Positions 12,380 through 23,949 of a DNA stretch of 64,000 nucleotides are shown piece by piece. The stretch covers positions 335,924 through 399,923 of the forward strand of contig JAAOMT010000563.1 in NCBI GenBank assembly GCA_016748015.1, in the 5' to 3' direction. This DNA comes from Geosiphon pyriformis. Taxonomy: Eukaryota; Glomeromycota; Glomeromycetes; Archaeosporales; Geosiphonaceae. A model generated the notes under the pieces. It was given only the letters and a program-made list of their open reading frames with translations. It was not told where the DNA came from and searched no databases. The first letter of the stretch is position 1. Each line of letters opens with the position of its first letter. The position numbers and the translations under genes were made by a program.

Positions 12380-14720
12380 TCTCAAAATATGTACATAAAC
12401 TATTTTCTTGTAAAACTATGAAGATTACAAAATTTTTATGATACTATTTAGAAACTTCTTACTAAACAGTATATATTATAATAAAAAAATATTATAAAAA
12501 AAGACAAAATGTTCAGAAAGATTATAAGTTAATTAAAAAAATGTTTTAACAGATAAAATTGCTATTTTTTTATGATTTTTGGCCAATTTAATTAGAAAAC
12601 TATTCTAGTTTTCTATAATAATTGCTATTAATATTGATAATAAAAAACTTTGTAATATAATTATTATTTGGCTTATTAACTATCAACAATTATTTTTTAT
12701 AGTAAAAGATCTTAAATTAATCAAAATATTTTAATATTTGAACTTTATTTCTCAACTTGTTTGTACTAATACAATTAAGAATAAAGTTATAAAACTCTAT
12801 GTCTTAAGTAGACAAAAATTAAAAATAAGCACTACTTTTATTATGAAATGTTTTTTTTTACTCATATTTATAATATAATAGGCATACTTAAGTATTATCA
12901 AGTTCAAAATTAATAAGTAAATGACATAATAGAATAAACATTGTGAATAAATTTTTTAAAGTAATAAAAAATTATAGAATTACATTAAAGATACATATGT
13001 ATATTTTTGCATAAATTTGGATTAATCAATAGCCAATAATAAAATTGGCATATTATAAAACATATTAGTATTATCTAAGGCTCAGAGTTATTACAGTATC
13101 TATATTATTAAAAATTGTGTTTTCTTAATATTGGTTTAAATTGGTTTTTATTATTGTCTCAAAGCTAAATTTTTGGCATTAGCATCATTTAAGGCTCAAA
13201 ATTATCACAATGCTTATATTATCAAAAACTGTATTTTTTAATGTTAATTTAAGTAATTTTTATTATTTCTTCAAGCCAAATTTTTAACCAAAAAGGTTAA
13301 AAAAGAAGTTTAAAAAAGAGTTATACTTACTTTTTTTTATACAAGTTTACTATTAATTTTATTAGTTATAATTTAATTTTTTTTTAATAGCTTCTTGCTA
13401 TTATATTTAATAATTTAACAAATAATAATACTTTTATAAAAGAGTTAGTAAGAAAATTAAAAGAAAAAAATATTTAATAGAACTTAAAAGATCTTCAATT
13501 TTAATGTTTTAATTATATTCTAAACTTAACAATACAGACAGTCTTAAATAAAATAAAAAAAGAGGTTTTTAAGATATTTGTTAAAAATCCAAGCCAAATA
13601 TATTTACTTAAAATTTTCTTAATATAAACTTTATATAAATTAAAAATTAGGGAACTTAACTTTGCAATTTGTATTTCATCTTAATATTTTAAGCTTCTTA
13701 AACATATCTGTAATACATATTAAATTAAATATCATAAACTTATTCTGAATTGTTTTATCTAGTAAAATTATATTTATAATATAGTTAAAAATAAGTTATC
13801 TCTTAAATTGGTAAGTTATTTATTTCTGATTCTGTATATTTTAAATATAAAAATTCTAATTGTAAATTTATAAACATTAAACACTCTTATTAGCACTCAT
13901 ATTGATTTTTATCAATATGCTATTTTACATAATTAGTGGATTGTTTTTAATAAAATTGCTAAATTTTTTGAACTATTTAAAAATATTATGATTAAAATAT
14001 TAACCAGTTTAAATAATACTGTCTTTTCAATTATTCTTCTTTTCAATATTATTTTTAATCATATTAAAGATACAATTAATGATAATAAATCTGATAAAGC
14101 ATTATAATCTCAATTGTATTTATTTAGTTATTTATTTAACATATTTAATATTAAATTTATTACTTGTTATAATAGCTAAAACAGCAAAAGAAAAGTTGGT
14201 TAAATATTACTCTAAAACAAATACAATTGTAATATTTTGTACTGTATTAAATCTAAGAAAAAAATTCAATTATTTCACAAAGAGAAAATTTTCAAATAAC
14301 AATATTAATAAAATAAAAAAATTGTAAGTTATTAATTTATTCAAACAGTTTTATTTTTTAATTTTTACACAATAAATAAATCTTTAAAATACATACTTTT
14401 TTTAAAATAGAGTACACATTAAACATTATATTAATATCAAATAACAGTTTTTTATTGAATAGCAATTTTAATAATACTATAGTATTAGTTATATAATTCA
14501 TATTAAAGACAAATTTTAATAATAATAAGAAAAAAAACTTGACAAAATTGATTATTATATCTCTAAAAAAATGGCTAATAAAAAAATAAATATATTAACA
14601 TGTTAAAAGATATATTACAAAAAATATTTATCTAAATTAACATTTTATTAATAATTCGATATTTAGATACATTAAACACAATTTTTTCATTTTGTATATA
14701 TGACTTATAATTATTTGACA
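12380..14720 (+). pseudogene. hAT-superfamily transposase relic
   Basis: DNA transposon transposase, dead. Conceptual translation gives hAT landmarks in order. Near 12660-12800 is IIWLINYQQLFFIVKDLK followed by VCTNTIKNKVIKLY, the usual segment before the catalytic domain. At 13930-14090 is a segment starting W-IVFNKIAKFFELFKN, the helical region before the C-terminus. At about 14200-14320 is YYSKTN…VLNLRKKFNYFTKRKFS, the hAT C-terminal region, and then YYISKKMANKKINIL at about 14550. There are many stops. A block at about 12870-13320 without transposase similarity looks inserted. Terminal inverted repeats were not found with certainty. Confidence 0.68.
13064..13288. repeat. tandem duplication, two units of 114 and 111 bp
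   Basis: Unit 1 (13064-13177) and unit 2 (13178-13288) both run from ATTAGTATTATCTAAGGCTC / ATTAGCATCATTTAAGGCTC to an AAATTTTTGGC / AAATTTTTAAC end. Most differences are transitions. The pair sits inside the block that interrupts the hAT relic. Confidence 0.85.
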
Positions 14721-16299
14721 ATTTAAAAATTATCTGTTGTTTTTAAACATGTTTTTTCTGCAGATAAGAATATGATTACAAATATAAGATCTTGCTTAAT
14801 GCCTAAAACTATAAGAACAGCACAGTATCTTTTTAATAGTTAAATCTAAATATATTTATGAACTTTGAAATAAACTTAAACCAAACTTGTTGCATGTATT
14901 TGAGTTTAGTTCAAATTCAGTAATTTTAAATTTGGTTTAAATTTGAGTTTAAAATTTAGAAACTATAATAATAATTATATTTTTTGGCATGTTTATAAAA
15001 AATTTTTTAATCATCACAGTTTAATCTAACCTAATTTTTTGTTTTTTAATATTATTGTTTATAATGATTTTTTTTTTGGTTAATAATACAGTTTTTTTTA
15101 TGTTTTCTTCTAAAGTAAATATTAATTTAATGATTTCTTTAAATTTTAAAAAGCTAATGGTCTTTTCAAAACCATTGATTAATAAAAAATTTTTCTGATT
15201 GTTTTAATCTTTGCAGTTATTGATTTACTTTTTATGACTAAAAAATTAATATCCAATTCAAATAACTTTTTGACAAATACTTTTACTTAAGTTTTAGTAA
15301 TTTTAGAGTCAATTTATTTTTTGTTTAAAAATACTGAAAGATAAAAAAAAAGCAAAACATCATTATTATCTAAACTGTATTTCAATGTTCCAATAAAAGA
15401 ACTAACTATTCTATTAATGTTAATTTTTTTGGCTTTAGAAGTGTTTATATTTGAGTTAAAATGGCTCTTATTTTTATTGCCAGCTTTATATTTAGCATTA
15501 TTATTAGTAAAAAAAATTATTGGCATCTTTTTATTAATATTTATTCTATTAAATTGTTTAATTATTTGTTTAATTTTTCTAAATCTCATATCTGCTTTAT
15601 TTTTTGAATATATTATATTTTTTAAAAGTGCTTTTTGTTATTAAGCAAGATTTTTATTAATTAAACCTAATGTTAAAACTTTTGCTAACTTTTTTTTAAA
15701 TATAGAATCACTCATAATGACAGCCAACTTGACAATAAAAAAGTTTGTTTCTTAAAAAATAATAAGAGATATTGTAGTAAAACAGAAAAAAAACTTTTTT
15801 TAAAATTATTAATTCTTTTTTCTAAATTTGGAATAAAGAAGAGAAAGAAGTTTTTTTTTTTAAAAAAAAATATATTATGTATTAATTTGTTTAGTTATTA
15901 AAATTAATTTAATATTATGATTTAAAATTTTAAATCAAAAAGTTTTAAATTATAATTTTAAATTATTAAAAAAAAATTGTTTTGTTTTTTAGTTTAATCA
16001 AATTATAAGTTAAGTATTATATAAATTTTAATAATTAGTTTATTTTTTTTTAAATTTAAATATTAAAACTTTTTTAAAATATTTTAAAATATTATTCTTA
16101 ATATAAAATTTTTAAGTTATAAATTTTTAATTTAAATTTGTATTGGCTTTAAAAAGTTAATTATTTTTAATAAAAGCTTCATATTAAAATATATTTATAA
16201 TTAGAACTTTGATTAAAATGATAATTTTATTAATAATAATAAAATTATCAATTTTTTTTATTAAAATTTTTTTATAATAATAATAATAATAATAATATT
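14721..16299. other. AT-rich interval, mostly unassigned
   Basis: Contains the possible decayed gene at about 15050-15720, listed separately. 14870-14950 has repeats of a TTTGAGTTTAGTTCAAAT-like motif that could be an edge of the hAT element. 15850-16290 is almost pure A/T with an (ATA)n run just before the half-LINE. I see nothing else supportable. Confidence 0.5.
15314..15720 (-). pseudogene. decayed coding-like segment, function unknown
   Basis: The minus strand from about 15720 starts MSDSIFKKKLAKVLTLG and, after two stops, continues as MRFRKIKQIIKQFNRI… at 15589-15314, a hydrophilic Lys/Asn/Ile-rich chain. The opposite-strand ORF at 15417-15644 is hydrophobic and low in complexity, the usual mirror of such a sequence. 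Composition agrees with a real protein shifted to Lys/Asn/Ile codons by G-to-A and C-to-T changes. I recognise no family. Confidence 0.35.
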
Positions 16300-18580
16300 G
16301 TATAAAAACTTTTTGTCTCCTTAATTTTATGACCATGACCAGAACAAGAAGTAAAAAAACTATACCTGATATCTGTTCTGAAATATCTAATAAAATTTCA
16401 ATCAAAGAAGCTTTTTCTATTGTGGAAGCAACTAAACAATATTTTAGAAGCCTTTTTTTTACCCAGTAATCGTGATAAACTGCCTTTGGTAACCACTGAA
16501 ACAACTTCCTCATCTTTGGCTGGTTTCTTACCAGTTAAAGTTCTCTTAAAGAGACACACTTGAATTAGTCCCAGTGTTGCCTCTACCCCAACTAAGAGCC
16601 CAAAAGTATTTAATAATAGACTAGTAAATAAGCTGGTTTTTTCCTTTATAAATTCAACACCTGGTGCTGCTAACATTATCTCTTTAAAAAAAATGGTCAA
16701 AAAGACCAAAGATTCAGAAAAGTGGAAGCAGTTGCTTGTTTCTATTATTGTTACACCAAACTCTTTTGTGGTTCTCAATAAGATCTTAAATAAGATCTCC
16801 ATAGCATTATCCAGCACATCATCCAAGATAGGCCTAAATCTACTACTGGTTGTATTGCCAAATATGGTGTCTTCCAGTAGATCATTACTGGTTTTAGAAG
16901 CAAAACAATTTCCTCTTGTTGAGTCACCTGTTCTTGAGAACTGGGCTGATTAAATGGAAACTGAATCATCTTCTCCTCTAGTTTTTGGTGCTACTTTTGA
17001 TGGTTTTTGGAAAACTATTACTAGTTATTAAAGATTTGCTGAGTGGGTGGCCTTCATTCTGGTGCCTAGTGCTACTTTTAAGATTAAATTGGCTCATATT
17101 AAGGCTGTTTTTCAGTCAGTACATGGTTTCTTGGATGCAAAGTTGGTATTAAAAGACAATGTGAAGCTGTTTTGTATGGAATTTGCTTTTCAAGTGTCTT
17201 TAGAAACTGCATTTTTGGTTGAGCTTACAAGCTTTGTACATTTGACCACTCTCAAAATTGCCAAGTCTTTGGTAATTTCTGAGTTTGGTTCTCTTTTTGC
17301 TGCTGTTGCACTGTGTAATATGCCCTTGGATGTGTTTGCTGTTGACATTAAGACTGTTCTCAGTGTGTTTGGTAATATTACTCATGTTGTGCTAAAGCCT
17401 ATTGGCATTTGGCAGTATGTGGTGGTTTATTTTGAGAAGTTGGATTCTGCTATATCTGCTTTGAATTATTGGTTAGTCTTGATGGGCAAGGATAGTATTA
17501 AAATCCTTTCTTTGATAAATCAAAATAAGATTATTTTGTTTTATGATAAGTTTAAGACCAAATTGGTCAATCTCCTTTCTGGATGCACAGCTTTTGAAAT
17601 TAGTAATATGATTTCTCAGGTTGATAATTGAACATGTTTTATCTTTTGTTCTCTTGAGTTTGGTTGTCATTCCTAGTTTGCTCTAATTACATTTGGTTCT
17701 CAAGCTGATTTAGACTCTGTTATTGTCAAAACTGGTACACTGAAGAAATGCCATATTTGGTGAAAAATTTCTGGTTATTGGTATTGTTTCAAGTGTTAAG
17801 AGCTGGGCCATTTGGCTGTGGACTGTAAGATTTTTTTGCCTCCTCCTCCCAAGTTTTCCAAGGTGTTTACACCACATTTTGTTGATCTTAAGTCTTATGC
17901 TAAGACTTCTGCTCTCTTGAGCTCCTTTGGATTCCTATCTTTGTCACTTCTTGTCTCTTTTCCAGTTGTTATTGGTGACTTTTTGGTGCTGTCCCAATTG
18001 TCTTCTTTGGAATCTGATTTAACTAAGCTTTTTGTTTTAGTTGAGTCTATTATTAAGCCTATTGGCTCTTTGGTTACAATTTTTGAACAGTTTATTAATG
18101 GTGATTTGGTTTTAAGTAGTGTTCTTGGTCTTAGGATCAATGAAGTTTTGGTACATATGAGTTTTTTTAGTAGAACTGTTGATAAGTTGAGGAGAAAAGT
18201 GGTTTTTTTGAAAAAAAAATGCTGCATAAAGAATCTTAATATGTCTGGTAATTCAGAACTTCCACCTGTTGTGGGTGATAAGGTGTTTTCCAACTTAATG
18301 TTTCTTTGAGAGCATGAGTCTGTTGATGTTAAAACTGATCCTTTTAAAACTGCCAAGTGGCTAGTTGATTTGGTTTCTTGCAGTACAACTTTGTTTTTTG
18401 TTATTCAAAAGATGTCATCTTTGGATAATTTTTCTTCTGTAGCATTAGCATAATGTGTCTTTGACTGGTTCGAATAGCTGGTCATGTGTAAAAAATACAT
18501 GATTAGTGCCTAATTTAGATCACTTAGTTTGATGTATTGTTTTAAGTAGCTTTTGGGTCTCACTCATTAAACTTTAATAA
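16300..18580 (+). mobile_element. half-LINE copy 2: ORF1 plus LINE tail, no ORF2
   Basis: Begins near TATAAAAACTTTTTGTC and ends in (AATA/AAT)n after the LINE tail (GGTCATGTGTAAAAAATAC at 18479-18497). ORF1 ends directly before the tail; RT, endonuclease and RNase H are all missing. Copy 3 (23921-25863 joined to 46911-47252) has the same structure, so this is an amplified non-autonomous form rather than a chance deletion. Both ends touch (AAT)n runs, which may be the target duplication. Confidence 0.82.
16331..18452 (+). pseudogene. LINE ORF1-type protein with CCHC zinc knuckle, broken
   Basis: RNA-binding partner protein of a LINE. It starts MTMTRTRSKK at 16331. An early frameshift near 16440 leads to the frame that stays the same for 16693-16953, 17047-17631 and 17812-18309. 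The N-terminal third is rich in Ser/Thr/Pro. The middle (17047-17630: VPSATFKIKLAHIKAVFQ, FGNITHVVLKPIGIWQYV) looks like one or two RRM-like folds. A CX2CX4HX4C knuckle lies at 17785-17826 (CFKC, a stop for Gln, ELGHLAVDC). A long amphipathic, probably coiled-coil, segment follows (18000-18230). In-frame stops are at 16951, 17629, 17758, 17797 and 18307, most of them explicable as Gln or Trp codons lost by transitions. The protein closely matches copy 3 at 24668-25093. Confidence 0.82.
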
Positions 18581-18950
18581 AATAATAATAATAATAATAA
18601 TATTTAATATTTAATAGATTATTAATATTTTGTTTAAGTTTTTGTATTAATTAGTAAATAATAATACTTTTAGTAAAACTACTATTTAAAATTAACTAAA
18701 TTGATTTTTTTTCAATTTTTATTTTAATATACAGTTAATTTAAGATAACTTATACTTTTAGTGAATACAAATTACTATGAATTATTACAAGTTATAAGTT
18801 TTTTTAGGTTTAAGTATATATAATATATATATAATAAAAATAAATATAATATTATTAAAAAATAAATTTATTTGCATATTTTTATAAGAATTTTTAAATA
18901 ACTTAAGCAATATTAAAAAAACTTGTAAGAGCTATTTGTTTTTGTTTATT
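18581..18950. other. AT-rich spacer
   Basis: Follows the microsatellite end of the half-LINE. Almost only A/T; nothing recognisable. Confidence 0.5.
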
Positions 18951-20540
18951 TTATATTTTTTTATAAAGTATATGTTTAATATAAACAAGCTTACTAACTA
19001 TATCATAAAATTTCTTGCTATTTTTAAGCTTTATAAACTGTTCAAGATTTATAATAGCAGTTAGTATATCTTTAATACTTATTACTTTTTGTACTTCTTG
19101 TTTTTTATCAGAGCTATCATGCTTTTTTTTACAATTTGTTATAATATAATTTGCAATTTTATTATTATCTAAATATTTCAAAGTAATTGTATTATTTTTC
19201 TCAAATAGATTTATCAACTTTTTAATTAATAAGTATGTACAATTTGGTTGTATGTAATTAAACTTTTACAGAAATTTTTAATCTTTTTTAATACTATTTC
19301 TTGATTATAATTAACTATTATTTTCAAGTTTATAGTTTTATTTTAAAAGTTGTCATTTGTATTAATTGGAAGAATACTAACTTTGTGCCAATAATAAGTA
19401 ATTGTTTTATTTAAAACATTCTTTCATGTTCTATAAATTAAACACATTGCTTAAAGTTGGTTAATTACATAAATATCATTAGCACTATTATTAAAAAAAT
19501 TTAATGCATAACAAAAAAAATAGCAATAGTAATATGCCTTAAAACAATAAATAATTTCAGCATCTATAAACTTAATATATATTGTCAAATTAAGTACAAA
19601 CTATTTTACATGAATATTTATAATAAATCTTATATTAAAGTTGTAATTAGCAAAATTGTTTACTAATAACAATATTTTTTGGTTTTTTTTACATAGCTAA
19701 TAGTTCTAATTAACAAAATATTGTCGAAAAATATTACCAGTTATTTAAGCATAAGTGTTTAAATAATACTAAAAACCAAGTTGTTTTCCTGTTTTTTTTT
19801 AAAAACAGTATAAATATTTAGCATAACTAATAATAAGTGATAACAAATGCTCAGTTTTATTAGTATTAGTTGTAAAGACAAATATCAATTGTATTTTTGA
19901 TTGTTTAGTGTCATAATATAGTATTATGTAAAATTTTGATTTGGTAATATAACATAAAATATTGCATAATTTTTAATTAGTAAGAAATGTGATTACATAT
20001 ATTTACTTATTTTTAATATGTTTAATATTAGCTAATAATATATTATCATAAAAATAAAATAAATGCAATTTAACATGGTCTTTAAAATTTTTAAGCCAAC
20101 TATTAGATAGTTTTTGGTACTTATTTTCTGGAATATTTAATTAATTATAAAACTTTATGTTAACAGTTTAAATTACATTTTTAGTAAATATTATTTTACA
20201 TAATTTTGTCTCTTAAACAAAAATAATAAGTGCTTTATTAAAATCAGAATTACATACTATACATATATACTTGCTAGTTAAAGTATATATTATATTTGTT
20301 TATGTACAAAAATTTGGTTTATCTTTGATCCAAGCCAAAACTAGAAGCTGTTTTATGTATAAAAAACCGTTTTCCTTAAAATGTTTTATAGTTTTTGATT
20401 AGTTTTTATTATTTGCATAATACTAATTAAACATTATAAACTTATTATAAAGTGTAATATTTTCATAGCTTTGCAGAATACAAATTGAAAAGATAACATG
20501 TTTTTTGCTATTAAACATAATAAAATCAAAAGACAAAAGA
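18951..20540 (-). pseudogene. decayed coding-like region, possibly a DNA transposon, family unknown
   Basis: The distal end keeps an 88-codon ORF (18951-19217) ending FYDIVSKLVYIKHILYKKI, which looks like the C-terminus of a hydrophilic protein. Upstream on the same strand (19220-20340) are translatable stretches broken by stops, for example SKYICIVCNSDFNKALIIF near 20250, with a Cys pair. The amount of non-random protein-like sequence argues for a former gene of about 1.3 kb. The tail faintly recalls pogo/Tigger-type transposase ends, but I cannot support that. No terminal repeats were identified. Confidence 0.35.
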
Positions 20541-20583
20541 AAAGTATGATTAAAACTCTAATTAAATAAGACTAATTCAAAAA

Positions 20584-21069
20584 TTTGATTTGATTATTTA
20601 TATAATTAATAATAATTTAAAACTTGGAACAATTTGAAACTCTGCTTTGATTACTCACATAATCAATAATAATTTAAAACTTAAAACAATTTGAAACTCT
20701 GACTTGATTATTTATACAATTAATAATAATTTAAAATTTGAAACAATTTAAAACTCTAACTTAATTATTTACAAAGTTAGTAATAATTTAAAACTTGGAA
20801 CAATTTAAAATTCTGACTTGATTACTTATATAATTAATAATAATTTAGAATTAAAGACAATTTGAAACTCTGACTTGATTACTTATACAATAAATGATAA
20901 TTTAAAACTTGAAACAATTTAAAACTCTGACTTAATTATTTATAAAGTCAGTAATAATTTAAAACTTGGAACAATTCAAAACTTTGACTTGATTACTCAT
21001 GTAATTGATGATAATTTAAAACTTTGAACAATTCAAAACTCTAACTTAATTACTTATATAATTAATAAT
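20584..21069. repeat. minisatellite, 57-bp unit, about 8.5 copies
   Basis: Unit consensus contains ATAATTTAAAACTTGGAAC followed by AATTTGAAACTCTGACTTG. The same base of successive AACTCTG motifs falls at 20640, 20697, 20754, 20811, 20868, 20925, 20982 and 21039, so the period is exactly 57 bp with no indel. Most differences between units are transitions. 57 is 19 codons, so a former repeat-protein segment is conceivable, but all frames now hold stops. Confidence 0.92.
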
Positions 21070-22052
21070 TATTCTGTTAAATAAGTGATATTATATTATT
21101 ATATAGCATTTTTAGTCATAGAAATATTGATTTGTTTTACTGCAATTTTATCAAAATTAACAAAATTTAAACTAAATCTAATATGTAAAATAATCTATAT
21201 TAATAGTAAAAAGTTATAAATTATTGAATATTACAAGTATAGGTTATAAACATAAAAATTTTTTAATTACCAAATTGGTATATTCAAAATACTATGATTT
21301 ATTATTGATTATAAGTTATCTTAATATGAATTATCTTAAATTTGACTGTATATAATAATAATTGCTTTTTATTTTAAAATTATTATATTATTTACCAAAA
21401 TTAATAATTTATTTGTTTTAAATCTAAATAAAAAAATATTAAATAACTAAATTAAATATAAAATATTTGAATTATTATTGATTGTTATTTTAAAAAACCA
21501 ATTAATTATTGAAACTATTTTTGTTATTAATTGCTTAAAAATAATTTTATTATAGGAATTGATTTAGTTAAATTAATTTTTTTATTGGTATTTAATAATT
21601 TTAAATTAATAATAGTTGTTACTATTATTATATAAATAATAAAACAGATTAATTATAATCTAAAAAATAATATATTAATAATAATAATAAAATTACTATA
21701 ATTAAGATAAAAAACATGGATTATTTTGTTTTTGTTGAATTTTTTAAATTTTTAGTAATTTCTTTTTAGTGTTTTAATTTTACAATAATAGTAATTTGAA
21801 TTCTAAAATTAGTTATTAGATAGTAATACTAAAAAGTTGTTTTGATTTTATTGTTATAGAAATTAATACTTGTATTATTAATTAATAAAATAATTTTTAA
21901 TAATTTTTGTTAATTGTTTATTTTTTTTTAATTATTAAACTGGTTTTTTTTATAATAAAAATTAACAAGTTTAATATAATTTGTTTTTTTATTGTTATTT
22001 TATATATTATAATATATTGAATAGTAAAAACCAAGTTTTATAAAACATATAA
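21070..22052. other. AT-rich interval without recognisable feature
   Basis: Long runs of A and T with no ORF, repeat structure or element similarity that I could support. Confidence 0.5.
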
Positions 22053-23597
22053 TATTATTGAAAAAAAGTACAGATTTAATAATTTTTTTAATAATAATAA
22101 TATTTTTTTTATATATAATTACAGATTATAATATATAAACTATTTTAATATTTGAAAAAATGAAAAAAATGATAAATAAAATATTTAAAATAAAAAAAAA
22201 GTATTGTTATTATTATTTATTTTTCAATTTTAATATAAGTTTTATTAAAAAAAATAATTAAATTTTATAAAAGCACAAAAACTACAACTAGCTAAAAATA
22301 AAAACCAACTTAACAAAATTACAACCAATTTTTTTTTAATTAATTAATAAAAATATGTTATATTTAAAAATTTAATTTATAAAAAGCAAAAAAAAATTAT
22401 TAAAAAGTTAAAAAATTATAATTAAAATATTTGATTAATTAAAATACTATTATTAAATTATAATTTTAACAATAACTTTATTACTTAATTAATATTATAA
22501 CAAAAACAAGATTAGATAATAAAATTAAAAACTTGTTTATAAAAATAAAATATAATATAAAATATAAATAATATATAATTTAAAGAATATAAAATAATAA
22601 AAAACTCAAAATATTAATAATAAATATGTTATTATTAGAAGTTTTTAGTTTTTTTTCTTGAATGCTATTGTTGTTGCTTTGCTGTTAATCACTAATTATT
22701 GAAAGCTGTTAAATTTTTAATAATTAAATTTGTGATTATCACAATTTGTATATTATATAAATTGAATTATTAATTAAATAATGATAGTTAATAATTTGAC
22801 TAATTTAATACAGTTAATTAATAATATAAATTATATAAATAATTTTTATGTTAATTAATAATTCAAATTTCTATTAATAATAATGTAAAAAATAATAAAA
22901 ACATAACTTAAAATGTCAATAATAAATATAAAAACATATTTTAAATATTGATAATAAATATTTAAAACTTAGAAAAAAAGAAATATATATATAAAAAAAA
23001 CTAATTATTTACTATAAAATTATAAAAAAAAATTTATTTAATATAAAATTAACACTTTTTTAAATTAATAAAAAGTCTATATATATTAAATCTATATATT
23101 ATATTAAGATTATTTAAATATTATTTCTTTTTAAACTTTATAATTAACTTAATATAAAATATTTATATATATTAAATTAATTAAATTAATTATAAATTTA
23201 TTTAATATATTATTTTTTTTATTAATAATTAGAAATAAATCAATTAATTATATTTTTTATTAATTATTTTTGAATAGTTATTGCAAATCTAAAATATTAA
23301 ACTACATAAATAAAAATTTTAAAACATAAAAAAGTTTGTTATTATTAAATTAAATATGTCGATTTTAATTTTTATAATGTTTTTTAGTTTGTTAAAATTT
23401 TTTGTATTTAATTTAGTTAAATAGTTAAATTGTATTATATTTTTTTGTTGTAATTAAACTAATTACTAATTTTTTATTTACTGGTTGATTTTGTTAATTA
23501 AATATAATAATATAAGTTTTTTTGCATGATTTTAATAATAATTTTTATAGAATATATTGTAATTTTTGGATTAAAAACTGTAAAAATTTATTAATAA
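22053..23597 (+). repeat. decayed LTR C, interrupted by an LTR A fragment
   Basis: Aligns over most of its length with the well-kept LTR C at 54439-55851. 22190-22360 matches 54610-54790 (the AAGTATTGTTATTATT and ACAACTAGCTAAAAATAAA landmarks). 22885-23597 matches 55080-55851, including TATTTTTTTGTTGTAATT followed by the TGATTTTGTTAATTAA segment. C and G of the good copy are almost uniformly T and A here. The segment at about 22640-22884 does not belong to LTR C; it resembles the end of LTR A in reverse orientation. Confidence 0.8.
22640..22884 (-). repeat. decayed LTR A end inserted in LTR C
   Basis: Matches the outer end of LTR A (2890-3054 orientation): the AATTGAATTATTAATTAAATAAT segment in near form, then TTAATTAATAATTCAAATTT and CTATTAATAATA where the good copy has CTACTGGTAACA. 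Fragment boundaries are approximate. Confidence 0.6.
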
Positions 23598-23639
23598 CAA
23601 TAATTAAACTTTTTAATAAGTTTGTTTTTTAATTTAACA

Positions 23640-23777
23640 ATAAATTAATTTAAAATTTAAGCATTAAAATAGTATTTATTTGTTTTTAATTGCCTCATTT
23701 TTTTAAAAAATTTGTTAAATTTTTTCAGATAAGTTATAATAGTTTTAAATAATATTTGTTTAATATTTTAAAATCAG
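23640..23777 (-). pseudogene. decayed gag fragment, family A
   Basis: 23690-23775 aligns with the gag DNA at about 950-1060 (AAATTTGTTAAATTTTTTCAG against AAGTTTGTTAAATTTTCCAAG, then ATAAGTTATAATAGTTTTAAAT). It is too short and mutated to encode anything. An LTR A starts inside it at 23778. Confidence 0.6.
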
Positions 23778-23920
23778 TATTACTAACAAAAATTTAAAAT
23801 ATTATTTAACATAAAATTATTTTTATAATTCCTCTTATTAATTAGTATATATTATTATTTTAATTTATTACTTATTATCTTATTAAATTATCTGAATTAT
23901 TATTCAATTAATAATTTGAT
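23778..23920 (+). repeat. old LTR A, left part, host of the nested insertion
   Basis: Starts TATTACTAACA and aligns with the first part of 26056-27044. It stops at AATTTGAT (23913-23920) where the half-LINE begins. The LTR resumes at 47253 with the same AATTTGAT. Confidence 0.8.
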
Positions 23921-23949
23921 ATAAAAAAACTCTTTGTTTTCTTAATTTT

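Noticed and set aside
5800-16300. AT-rich block as inserted mitochondrial DNA
   Set aside because: It aligns with LTR, gag and integrase sequences elsewhere in the window; no mitochondrial gene or tRNA is seen.
16184-16826. Two minus-strand ORFs over the start of half-LINE copy 2
   Set aside because: They are antisense to ORF1, which is homologous to copy 3 on the plus strand; similar antisense ORFs occur at 23904-24399.
20584-21069. Regularly spaced repeats as a possible CRISPR array
   Set aside because: The whole 57-bp unit repeats with no unique spacers, there are no cas genes, and the host is eukaryotic.
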